From assembly GCA_023417315.1 (NCBI GenBank), contig JAEZFW010000003.1:1-12532 (forward strand): 12,532 nucleotides of DNA, given 5' to 3'. Under the pieces are notes generated by a model, which was not told the origin of the DNA, ran no database searches, and saw only the letters and a program-made list of their open reading frames with translations. This DNA is from Pseudomonadota bacterium. GTDB taxonomy: Bacteria > Pseudomonadota > Gammaproteobacteria > Steroidobacterales > Steroidobacteraceae. A program made the position numbers and the translations under genes. Positions 6,235 through 12,532 of this stretch are shown here, in pieces. Every line of letters begins with the position of its first letter. Within the stretch, counting starts at the first letter, position 1.

Positions 6235-6533
6235 GCTGCAAGGCTAGGACTCTTTACCTATTGCAGGAGTGACCGAGTGCGCACCCGACGGCGGTGCATG
6301 GATGGCCTCACGCGCGCATACGGGGATTCCCGGCAGATGTTCTTGCTTGAATCGCAGCGGGCGCGCGGCTTGCACATACTACGAATAGCCCCTAACCGCT
6401 CCCTAGGCATACTTGGGCACTGCCGGCGAGTAGACATCGAGCGCACCAGCAGCAAAGTCCATGTGCGCACTCTGCCGCTTGGCGCGTCACCAGCATCCGA
6501 CCGGCTCATTGCACTCTAGATGAGGAGTTGCCC
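6235..6533. other. intergenic region between divergent genes
   Basis: This 299-bp stretch separates the minus-strand gene 5773-6234 from the plus-strand lipoprotein. It should hold both promoters, but I could not find a convincing -35/-10 pair on either strand. The short ORFs here are arginine/serine-rich and look non-coding. The lipoprotein SD (GAGGAG, 6522-6527) is at its right end. Confidence 0.4.
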
Positions 6534-7394
6534 ATGTTGCGACCATCGATGCTTGGGCCGTTTGTTTCAACCGCGACATGCATGCTCGTGATGATGGTGC
6601 TCGGCGCGTGCGGCGAGGGACCTCGCGCTACAGCACCGACGGCGGAGAGCAACACGATGAGTGCGACTTCAGCGCAGACGAGCGCTCGACCGAGCGCAGG
6701 CGCCGAGATCAAGGGCGTGGCGACCTATCGCGAGAGGATGGCGCTTCCACCGGATGCCCGCTTCGAAGCGACGCTCGAGGATGTCTCTCGAGCGGATGCA
6801 CCCTCGCAGGTGATCGGACGAACCGAGAGTGCGCCTGCGGGTCAACCGCCGTTCCGCTTCAGCATTTCGTACGATCCAGCGCAGATCCAACAAGGTCGCA
6901 GTTATGCCGTTCGCGCGCGTGTGAGCCATGCGGGCCGGTTGCTGTTCACGACCGATCGCCACTACGCATTACCCGCTGCCGGACAGGAGCTCGAGATCAT
7001 GCTCGTGCGCGCGCAGTCACCCGCAGATGAAACCGCATCGACGGCAACGCTCGAGAACACCTATTGGAAGCTCATGACCCTCGGCGATATGACTGTGAAT
7101 GTGGCGTCCGAGCAGCGCGAACCTTATCTGGTGCTCCATGCGGATGAACAGCGTGTCGCCGGGTATGGTGGCTGCAATCGTTTGCTTGGCAGTTATTCAT
7201 TGAGCGGGGATTCGCTCACCTTCTCGCAGATGGCCGGTACGATGATGGCGTGCGATGAAGGCATGGAGTATGAGCAGGCCTTCCATGACGCACTCGGCAA
7301 AGTGGCGAGCTGGAGAATCGACGGTGAGAGACTCGAGCTCCTCGATGGCAACGGGACTGCCGTGGCGCAGTTCGAGTCTAGATACATGCCATGA
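6534..7394 (+). CDS. lipoprotein with YbaY-like and META (HslJ-like) domains
   Basis: 286 aa from ATG 6534, chosen because GAGGAG (6522-6527) lies 6 nt ahead; a TTG at 6528 is less likely. It has a lipoprotein signal peptide with lipobox L-G-A-C (Cys26), so the mature protein is probably membrane-anchored and periplasmic. A short Ser/Thr/Ala linker is followed by residues of about 57-160 (IKGVATYRERMALPPDARFEATLEDVSRAD...PFRFSISYDP...YAVRARV), matching the YbaY/YscW-type lipoprotein domain. Residues of about 173-284 are a META domain: LENTYWKL, GYGGCNRLLGSYSLSGDSLTF, MMACDEGMEYEQAF. META proteins such as HslJ are linked to heat and novobiocin tolerance in E. coli; the YbaY domain has no clear biochemical role. 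The gene is alone on the + strand between repeat elements. Confidence 0.88.
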   Translation: MLRPSMLGPFVSTATCMLVMMVLGACGEGPRATAPTAESNTMSATSAQTSARPSAGAEIKGVATYRERMALPPDARFEATLEDVSRADAPSQVIGRTESAPAGQPPFRFSISYDPAQIQQGRSYAVRARVSHAGRLLFTTDRHYALPAAGQELEIMLVRAQSPADETASTATLENTYWKLMTLGDMTVNVASEQREPYLVLHADEQRVAGYGGCNRLLGSYSLSGDSLTFSQMAGTMMACDEGMEYEQAFHDALGKVASWRIDGERLELLDGNGTAVAQFESRYMP

Positions 7395-7464
7395 GAGGTG
7401 ACGAATGACGGGCAAGAGAGCGCAGGGATAGCGCCAGCGAGAGCTCGGACGTTCGGGTCAGACG

Positions 7465-8075
7465 GAGCGATCAACAGTCCGTCGCCCTCCCTTAGGCGAG
7501 GCTCTATCAGAGCAAGAGCAGAAATCGGATGGATCCCCGCCTCCGCGGGGACGACGAATCAAGTAGAGAGGCAACCAACGTGTCCGTCGCCTCGCGAAAG
7601 CGAGGGCCTATCAGAGCAAGAACACAGATCGGATGGATCCCCGCCTCCGCGGAGACGACGAATCAAGTAGAGGGGCAACCAACGTGTCCGTCGCCTCGCG
7701 AATGCGAGGGTCTATCAGAGCAAGAACACAGATCAGATGGATCCCCGCCTCCGCGGAGACGACGAATCAAGTAGAGGGACAACCAACGTGTCCGTCGCCT
7801 CGCGAATGCGAGGGCCTATCAGAGCAAGAACACAGATCGGATGGATCCCCGCCTCCGCGGGGACGACGAATCAAGTAGACAGAGCAACCAACATGTCCGT
7901 CGCCCTCGCGGAGGCGAGGGTCTATCAGAGCAGGAGCCAAGAAGCGGATGGGTCCCCGCCTCCGCAGGGACGACGAATCAAGTAGACAGAGCAACCAACA
8001 TGTCCGTCGCCCTCGCGGAGGCGAGGGTCTATCAGAGCAGGAGCGAAGAAGCGGATCCCCGCCTCTGCGACGAAC
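7465..8075 (+). repeat. tandem array of two-hairpin (REPIN-like) repeats, period 104-107 bp
   Basis: Unit starts (GGATGGATCC context) are at about 7526, 7630, 7734, 7838, 7945 and 8052, spaced 104, 104, 104, 107 and 107 bp. The array begins with a partial left copy (hairpin B only, about 7465-7515) and ends in a degenerate right copy. Hairpin A is CCCCGC-CTCC-GCGGGG (perfect in units 1 and 4, one or more mismatches in 2, 3 and 5). Hairpin B is CCTCGC-GAAA/GAAT-GCGAGG in units 1-3 and CCCTCGC-GGAG-GCGAGGG in units 4-5. Hairpin B on the opposite strand aligns with hairpin A through a shared CGCCTCCGCG core, so each unit is an inverted pair. The array fills nearly the whole gap between the lipoprotein and the DeoR gene; runs of 80-90-aa frames inside it are periodic artefacts. 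Confidence 0.85.
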
Positions 8076-8121
8076 AGATTGAAAACGAGTTAACGCCGGG
8101 TGCGTAGGGGGTGACGCCCCT

Positions 8122-9003
8122 TCAGCTCGCTTCGCTGCGATTCACGACGCGCGCATACACCTGATCGTCATTCGTAACTTCTGCGATGACGACGCGGATG
8201 TTCGCGGCGGCGAACGGTTCGAGCTCTTCGCGTGTCGCACCGTCGTCCGTGACCAGCGTCGAGATGCGATCGAGTGCCGCCACGATCATGGATGAGTGCT
8301 GCCGCAGTTTGCGGCTATCCGCGAGTACGACGACCTCTTCCGCGCGCTGCAGGAGTTTCGTCTGCGCCTGCACGATCAGCGGATCGGCTTCCATCAATCC
8401 GAGTCGATTGATGGCGTAGCAGCTCGTGAACAGCTTGCGGCCCCAGAAGTTACTCATGCTGTCATCCTGAAACGGACTCAAGATGATGTTCTGCTCGCGA
8501 AAGATCGTGCCGCCCGGCAGAGTGACTCGGTTCTGACTCGTCGCGAGCAGCGCGGCAGCGATCGGAAAGGAGTTCGTCAGGATGTCGACCTGCTGATGCG
8601 CGAGGAACTCGGCCATCGCGTATGTCGTGGTTCCGCCATTGATCAGAAGGCTGTCTCCAGGGGAGATCAATGCAACCGCTGCGCGCGCGATCGCGCGCTT
8701 CTGTGCAGCCGCGATGCCGGAGCTCACCGAGAACGGCATGCCTTTGAGAGGCGCGAGCCGGCGAGGCCGCAACGTCTCGGCGCCGCCGCGGATGCGCCGC
8801 ACCTCACCGCGTTCAGCAAGTGCAGTGATGTCACGCCGAATCGTGGCTTCCGACACATCGAGGATCGAGAGCAACTCCGTCACGCTGACGAAGGCTCGCT
8901 CCTCGACCAGCTTCATGATGAAGGTTTGACGTTCTCGTTCCAGCACGATGATTGATTCCGATGGTGCGTGTTGTCTTTGCCGTTGCTCATGCAGTACCTG
9001 CAT
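8122..9003 (-). CDS. DeoR-family sugar-operon transcriptional regulator
   Basis: 293 aa from ATG 9003; a GTG at 8946 (residue 20, just before LERERQ) is an equally plausible start and matches the usual DeoR N-terminus better. The N-terminal winged HTH is clear: FVSVTELLSILDVSEATIRRDITALAERGEVRRIRGGAE. The C-terminal sugar-phosphate-sensing domain has SPGDSLLINGGTTTYAMAEFL, VDILTNSFPIA, LPGGTIF and VVLADSRKL. Parts (ILSPFQDDSMSNFWGRKLFTSCYAI) recall UlaR-type members. It is the last gene of the GH35-GH105-GPH operon and overlaps the symporter stop by 17 bp with the ATG start, so it probably represses this operon in the absence of a phosphorylated sugar inducer. The operator would lie upstream, outside the window. 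Confidence 0.92.
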   Translation of the reverse strand: MQVLHEQRQRQHAPSESIIVLERERQTFIMKLVEERAFVSVTELLSILDVSEATIRRDITALAERGEVRRIRGGAETLRPRRLAPLKGMPFSVSSGIAAAQKRAIARAAVALISPGDSLLINGGTTTYAMAEFLAHQQVDILTNSFPIAAALLATSQNRVTLPGGTIFREQNIILSPFQDDSMSNFWGRKLFTSCYAINRLGLMEADPLIVQAQTKLLQRAEEVVVLADSRKLRQHSSMIVAALDRISTLVTDDGATREELEPFAAANIRVVIAEVTNDDQVYARVVNRSEAS

Positions 9004-10513
9004 CGGGAGCGGCTTGCATTCGATGCAACTGACGAGTCGAAGCGCTGCGTCCCCACAAGTCTTCGTATCGCCATCCAGTCAGATCCTCGACGATGCGGCG
9101 GTTCTCCGGCGTGGGTTCCGTTCCGGGTTGAGTCTTGAAGCGCTCGATCTCGCTCATCAGCACTGCATGCGTATCGCGATTCAGATTGAACCGCAGCGAT
9201 ACGATGAACCCGAACGCGAGCAAGGTGAGCGTGCCGACGCCAAGCACTGTGATGATCGTCGCGATCGCGCTCGCAGTCTGAGACGTGCTGCCCGAGACGA
9301 AGCCGCCCGCTTGCAGAATCAAGCCCACGCCCATGATCGCGAGTGCCTGCGTGGTCTTGCGAATGAACGTCATGACGCCGGCAAACGCGCCTTCACGACG
9401 GCGGCCGGTGACGATCTCATCCACGTCGGCCATGTAGTTGTAGGTGTTCCAAGGAATGTAGTTGAGCCCGCCGCGGCCGAGTCCGGCAATGAGCACCGGC
9501 ACGTAGAGCCACAGCAGCGCGTTCGCTGGCGCGGCCCGATGAAGCAGCAGGAATCCGATCACGCTCACCGCAAAGAGCGAGACTGCAATTCGATAGGAAG
9601 GGCCGGGGTGCAGGTGCAAGCACATCGGGATGAAAACGGCGACCGCCACCAGCTGCGCGAACGCCATCGTCCCCAAGAAGTTCGATGCGATGACGACCGT
9701 GCTGCCGAGCGCGAACACGATGAAGTACGTGAACACGGCGTTGAAGATGTCCTGGCTGATGTAGCCGCCGAGATACATCCCGAGATGCAGCCGGAACGCG
9801 CGAATCTTCATCGTGGCCCAAAGATCGCCGTAGAGACGCTTGATGCCGTCAACGAGGCCGCCGGGGCTTTGCGTTTGCACGATGCTTTCGATCTGATCGC
9901 GCGGCCTTTCCCAGCTGAAGAAGAACACGGCGAGCGCCACGAGCATGAAGATCACCGAGAAGATGACGCCCATGTACAAGAACGTATCGGCGGAGTCGTT
10001 GCCCAAGGCTTCGATGATTCGACCGGGAAGGATGCCTGCGAGAATTGCCGAGATCTGGCCGCACAGAATGCGTGCCCCGGCGAATTTTGCCTTGACCTTG
10101 TAGTCAGGGGACATCTCCGCTGCGAGCGTCTCGTACGGGATGATCTCCATTGCGTACACGAGCTCGAAGAAAACGTATGTGATGAGGTAGTACCAGAAGG
10201 TCTGCCCCTCGACCCACATCAGAGCGAAGCTCGGCAACAGCGGCACCGCAAGCAAGATGAAGAAGCGCCGTCGTCCGAACCGCTTGCCCAGGCGAGTGCG
10301 GTGGAAGTGGTCCGACACATAACCGATCAGAGGGCTCGCGACGGCATCGAGCAGCCGCGCGATCGCAAAGATCGCTGCCGCTTGCACCGGCGTGAGCCCA
10401 CCGAACGTCGTGTAGAAGAATAGAACCCAGCCGCTGATAACGGCCATCGCACCGGCGCCAAGAAAATCGTTGGAACCGTATGCGAGGTAGTGACCGAAGC
10501 GGACTGTTTTCAT
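8987..10513 (-). CDS. GPH-family (MelB-type) sugar:cation symporter, major facilitator superfamily
   Basis: 508 aa with about 12 membrane helices. The N-terminus FGHYLAYGSNDFLGAGAMAV is typical of the glycoside-pentoside-hexuronide family, and the loop DHFHRTRLGKRFGRRRFF (about residues 67-84) is the GPH/MFS signature between helices 2 and 3. The cytoplasmic C-terminal tail ends in RRIVEDLTGWRYEDLWG, also seen in GPH transporters of uronide loci. Inferred role: inner-membrane uptake of galactosides or galacturonides released by the GH35 and GH105 enzymes of the same operon. There is no recognisable SD; the ATG abuts the base of a long inverted repeat (10514-10618), so translation initiation may be structure-controlled. 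Confidence 0.92.
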   Translation of the reverse strand: MKTVRFGHYLAYGSNDFLGAGAMAVISGWVLFFYTTFGGLTPVQAAAIFAIARLLDAVASPLIGYVSDHFHRTRLGKRFGRRRFFILLAVPLLPSFALMWVEGQTFWYYLITYVFFELVYAMEIIPYETLAAEMSPDYKVKAKFAGARILCGQISAILAGILPGRIIEALGNDSADTFLYMGVIFSVIFMLVALAVFFFSWERPRDQIESIVQTQSPGGLVDGIKRLYGDLWATMKIRAFRLHLGMYLGGYISQDIFNAVFTYFIVFALGSTVVIASNFLGTMAFAQLVAVAVFIPMCLHLHPGPSYRIAVSLFAVSVIGFLLLHRAAPANALLWLYVPVLIAGLGRGGLNYIPWNTYNYMADVDEIVTGRRREGAFAGVMTFIRKTTQALAIMGVGLILQAGGFVSGSTSQTASAIATIITVLGVGTLTLLAFGFIVSLRFNLNRDTHAVLMSEIERFKTQPGTEPTPENRRIVEDLTGWRYEDLWGRSASTRQLHRMQAAPDAGTA

Positions 10514-10618
10514 AGAAGCGGTTAGCGGTTAGCGTCTTCGATTGTGGAGCCGGTTTTCGGGTCGTGGTCGCGAGTCGTTTCAGAACTAACCGCTAACCCC
10601 TGACCGCTAACCGCTTCT
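10514..10618. repeat. heptamer-based long inverted repeat filling the GH105-symporter gap
   Basis: Left arm AGAAGCGGTTAGCGGTTAG (10514-10532) is the reverse complement of 10600-10618 with one mismatch in 19, around a 67-nt loop. A second internal copy CTAACCGCTAACC (10586-10598) can also pair perfectly with 10520-10532, so two mutually exclusive hairpins are possible. The right side is a run of period-7 units (CTAACCG type). The repeat occupies the entire gap from just after the GH105 stop (10620) to the base next to the symporter ATG (10513). Confidence 0.75.
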
Positions 10619-10619
10619 C

Positions 10620-11726
10620 TCAGATATACGTCCTCATGAACTCCGCCAGGCACAGGATGGCGAGTGCCTGCCCATACGGCATGGAGGTGAGCGGGATCTT
10701 CTTGTAGAAGTCGAGATCGTTGCCCATCGCAGTGCCGAACGACACGTTCTTGAGCTCGCCATCCGAGCTGATGTTCGCGAGCACGCCCCGCAGCGCCTTC
10801 ACGCCGATGTCGCGGTACTCCGCAGGCAAGTAGCCCTTGCGCACGGATTTCAAGATCCCATACGCGAAGCCTGCCGTCGCCGACGCTTCGAGATAGGAGC
10901 TCTCATCTGGAATGAGGGTGTGCCACAGACCGCTCTTGTCTTGATACTTCGCGAGCGCCGCGACCTGCGCGTACAGTGTTTCGAGCAGGAAGCGTCGCAG
11001 CGGGTCGTTCTCCGTGAGATTCAACATCTCGATGATCTCGGGAATCGCGATCGTCACCCAGCAATTACCTCGTGCCCACAACGCTTCGGCGAAATTGTGC
11101 CGGCCTTCGAACGTCCAGCCGTGAAACCACAGACCGCTCTTGCGATCGAAGAGATACTTGATGTGAACGAGGAACTGATGTCGCGCTTCGTCGACGTAGT
11201 GCGGACGGTTGAGCAGCAGGCCGATCTTCGCGAGCGGCAGCACGCTCATCATCAGGGTGTCATCCCAAAGCTGTTGCCGATTCTCGGCATTGAACACGAT
11301 GTGTTGCAGACCGCCGTCCTCGGTGCGCGGCATGTCGTTCATCACCCACTCCGCCCACGTGTCGAGGTACGGCAGGTACGACTTCTCGCGCGTTTCCTCA
11401 TATAGATAGGCGAGCGTCAGCATCGCTGCCATCGTGTTGACGTTCTTCGTTGGGGTGCCAGCGCGGAAACGATCGCGAAACCAAGCTTCGATGACCTGCC
11501 GAGAATTCTGGTCGTTCGTCAGCTCGTAGAACTTGTAGATCCCGTACAAGCCGATGCCGTGCGTCCATTCCCAATCGTTCCAGCCCTTCGTGTCGATCAC
11601 GCGCCCGTCATCGAGCTTCAGCAAGAATTCGCCGGAGGAATCCTTGAGGTCGACGAGATTGGCGATCAGCTTGCGGATGCTGCGCTCGACATCGCTGAAG
11701 TGAATCGAATCGGCCAGTTTCGGCAT
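10620..11726 (-). CDS. GH105 family unsaturated glycuronyl hydrolase (YteR/YesR-like)
   Basis: 368 aa, the usual length for GH105/GH88-type unsaturated glucuronyl/rhamnogalacturonyl hydrolases with an (alpha/alpha)6 barrel. Key blocks are GWNDWEWTHGIGLYGIYKFYELT near residue 50, QLWDDTLMMSVLPLAK around 152-167 (Asp156 before Thr is the likely catalytic acid, equivalent to Asp143 of YteR), GLWFHGWTFEGRHNFAEALWARGNCWV, and SGLWHTLIPDESSYLEASATAGFAYGI. The enzyme hydrates the 4,5-double bond of unsaturated uronic acid residues made by polysaccharide lyases. There is no signal peptide, so it is probably cytoplasmic, acting after import. SD GGAG (11735-11738) lies 8 nt ahead of ATG 11726. The GH35 stop is only 3 bp upstream, so the two are co-transcribed. 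Confidence 0.93.
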   Translation of the reverse strand: MPKLADSIHFSDVERSIRKLIANLVDLKDSSGEFLLKLDDGRVIDTKGWNDWEWTHGIGLYGIYKFYELTNDQNSRQVIEAWFRDRFRAGTPTKNVNTMAAMLTLAYLYEETREKSYLPYLDTWAEWVMNDMPRTEDGGLQHIVFNAENRQQLWDDTLMMSVLPLAKIGLLLNRPHYVDEARHQFLVHIKYLFDRKSGLWFHGWTFEGRHNFAEALWARGNCWVTIAIPEIIEMLNLTENDPLRRFLLETLYAQVAALAKYQDKSGLWHTLIPDESSYLEASATAGFAYGILKSVRKGYLPAEYRDIGVKALRGVLANISSDGELKNVSFGTAMGNDLDFYKKIPLTSMPYGQALAILCLAEFMRTYI

Positions 11727-11729
11727 GGA

Positions 11730-12532
11730 TCATTCTCCGGAAATCATCGGAGCGTCGAACGCTCCGCGTAAATCGTCGTACGAGGGCGAGGCAACGAGCT
11801 CGAGCGGAGCGCCGCCGCGCGCTGAGTGAAGTGTGACGAGTTGGATGGCTTCGAGATGGCTCTCACTGTTCCCATCGCTCGTGACGGCGAGCGCAAGCGT
11901 GTTGCGACCGCGTGGGTTCAGGATTCCAGTCGGCAGCACGAAAGTGCGTTGTGGCCCGACATGCGCGATGAACTGGCCGACGTTCCAGCCATTCAAGAAG
12001 ATGAGGGCGCGGTATCGACCACGCGAGCGGAGCGCTGTCGGATCGCCGATCGTGAGACCGAGAGACACGTCGTGATCTTTCGGGATCGCAAGGTCGAACT
12101 CGGTTCGATACCAAGAGGTCCCAGCGAACGCGTGCAGCGCGGGTACAGAAGTCGTCTGCCAATCGTTCGTCGGAAACCCCGGCAAGTGCCAGCCCATGCG
12201 TTCACCGTACGAACCGCCGTTGTTGAGCGGGCCGCGGGTAGGATCTGGCAGATCCTCGCCGCCGAGATGACCTTGGATCTTCCACGTGATGGGAACGGCG
12301 AATGTCTTGCCTGCTTGCGACGACAAGGACGCCGAGATCAAGCCGCGACCCTCTTTGTGTGCATCGTCGCCATCGAGATCCCAATTGTGGGAGTTGTTGC
12401 GGACCATGATGGAGATGAGGTGCTCTGAAGATGCCCCCACCCTAACCCTCCCCCGCGCTGCAGAGGAGGGAGGCGGATGTTGAGAAGATGTTCCCTCCCC
12501 CGCAGTGCGGGGGAGGGTTAGGGTGGGGGCAT
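11730..12532 (-). CDS. GH35 beta-galactosidase, C-terminal part (5' end beyond or disrupted at the window edge)
   Basis: The recognisable sequence starts at EHLISIMVRNNSHNWDLDGDDAHKEGRGL and runs about 230 aa to TGA at 11730. Blocks WKIQGHLGGED, GERMGWHLPGFP, GTSWYRTEFDL and YRALIFLNGWNVGQFIAHVGPQ-TFVLPTGILNPRGRNTLALAVTSDG match the jelly-roll domains at the C-terminus of bacterial GH35 beta-galactosidases. The catalytic (beta/alpha)8 barrel, about 600 residues, is not in the window. A GTG at 12440 would start a 236-aa product, but the frame stays open through a 102-bp palindromic element (12431-12532) to the window end. The gene is therefore either continuous with an in-frame insertion or a truncated remnant. 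The enzyme would remove beta-galactosyl side chains. It is the first visible gene of the operon. Confidence 0.82.
   Translation of the reverse strand, partial: APTLTLPRTAGEGTSSQHPPPSSAARGRVRVGASSEHLISIMVRNNSHNWDLDGDDAHKEGRGLISASLSSQAGKTFAVPITWKIQGHLGGEDLPDPTRGPLNNGGSYGERMGWHLPGFPTNDWQTTSVPALHAFAGTSWYRTEFDLAIPKDHDVSLGLTIGDPTALRSRGRYRALIFLNGWNVGQFIAHVGPQRTFVLPTGILNPRGRNTLALAVTSDGNSESHLEAIQLVTLHSARGGAPLELVASPSYDDLRGAFDAPMISGE
12431..12532. mobile_element. 102-bp palindromic element with 26-bp perfect terminal inverted repeats
   Basis: Bases 12431-12456 (starting ATGCCCCCACCCTAACC) are the exact reverse complement of 12507-12532. The right half contains a strong hairpin CCCTCCCCCGC-AGT-GCGGGGGAGGG (12494-12518) and the left half a weaker one (12446-12470), so the unit is again a pair of inverted hairpins. 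I recall very similar CCCTAACCCTCCCCCGC repeats as common dispersed intergenic elements in proteobacteria. No transposase is encoded. It is 34 codons long and has no stop in the GH35 frame. The window ends on its last base. Confidence 0.72.

Noticed and set aside
5711..6241. 176-aa minus-strand frame overlapping the 153-aa gene
   Set aside because: Only the 153-aa frame shows conserved-looking hydrophobic and motif structure; the 176-aa frame is R/Q/H-rich and runs close to the REPIN-like repeat.
7465..8075. Possible CRISPR array
   Set aside because: The whole 104-107 bp unit is conserved, with no unique spacers of constant length, no short direct repeat and no cas genes nearby.
7398..8107. 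A ladder of 81-90-aa plus-strand frames with near-identical sequence, looking like a small repeated-peptide family
   Set aside because: The frames recur at the repeat period (104 bp), start inside the hairpin region and lack ribosome binding sites. They are by-products of the tandem repeat.
8106..8118. GGGGTGACGCCCC hairpin as terminator of the DeoR operon
   Set aside because: Only four G-C pairs plus a wobble with a 3-nt loop and no T-run on the minus strand; too weak to call.
8948..10423. 491-aa plus-strand open frame
   Set aside because: It is exactly antisense to the symporter and regulator genes, and its translation is dominated by H, R, E and D with no fold-like pattern, as expected of a shadow frame in GC-rich DNA.

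Overview
This 12.5 kb window is high-GC by eye and has dense coding on both strands. It looks like a chromosome segment of a pseudomonadotal (proteobacterial) bacterium. A Xanthomonadales/Steroidobacter-like gammaproteobacterium is my best guess, based on the GH35/GH105/GPH/DeoR sugar locus, the META lipoprotein and the many REP-type hairpin repeats; this placement is inference only. I saw no rRNA, tRNA, CRISPR array, phage genes or transposase genes.

Left part (1-2743): a possible glycine-rich C-terminal tail of an upstream gene ends at base 95. A secreted TPR protein (229-1854) and a small secreted protein of unknown function (1989-2408) follow on the + strand. A GTCGG-type hairpin sits directly on the stop codon of both the glycine-rich tail and the TPR gene.

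Central part (2744-5526): a minus-strand operon reads 4-TM membrane protein, XRE-type repressor, then Tat-exported DUF3500 protein. The last of these also carries a 5'-nucleotidase-C-like C-terminal domain. A 39-bp nested palindrome upstream of the operon looks like the operator. A VOC (glyoxalase-fold) protein lies beyond it on the + strand.

Repeat-rich part (5527-8121): there is a solitary two-hairpin repeat (REPIN-like), a conserved 153-aa protein of unknown function, and a lipoprotein fusing YbaY-like and META domains. A tandem array of about five more copies of the same two-hairpin repeat follows, with a period of 104-107 bp.

Right part (8122-12532): a minus-strand pectin/rhamnogalacturonan-side-chain operon is transcribed as GH35 beta-galactosidase (C-terminal part only), GH105 unsaturated glycuronyl hydrolase, GPH-family sugar:cation symporter, then DeoR-family regulator. 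The cluster plausibly trims galactosyl side chains and unsaturated galacturonosyl disaccharides, imports the products and senses a sugar phosphate. Two inverted-repeat structures interrupt it. One is a heptamer-based inverted repeat filling the whole GH105-symporter gap, up to the symporter ATG. The other is a 102-bp palindromic element with 26-bp perfect terminal repeats, lying in an open frame continuous with the GH35 sequence and ending exactly at the window edge.

The main unusual theme is that at least four families of inverted-repeat sequence sit at gene ends, in gene leaders and possibly inside a coding region, with no transposase or RAYT gene in view.
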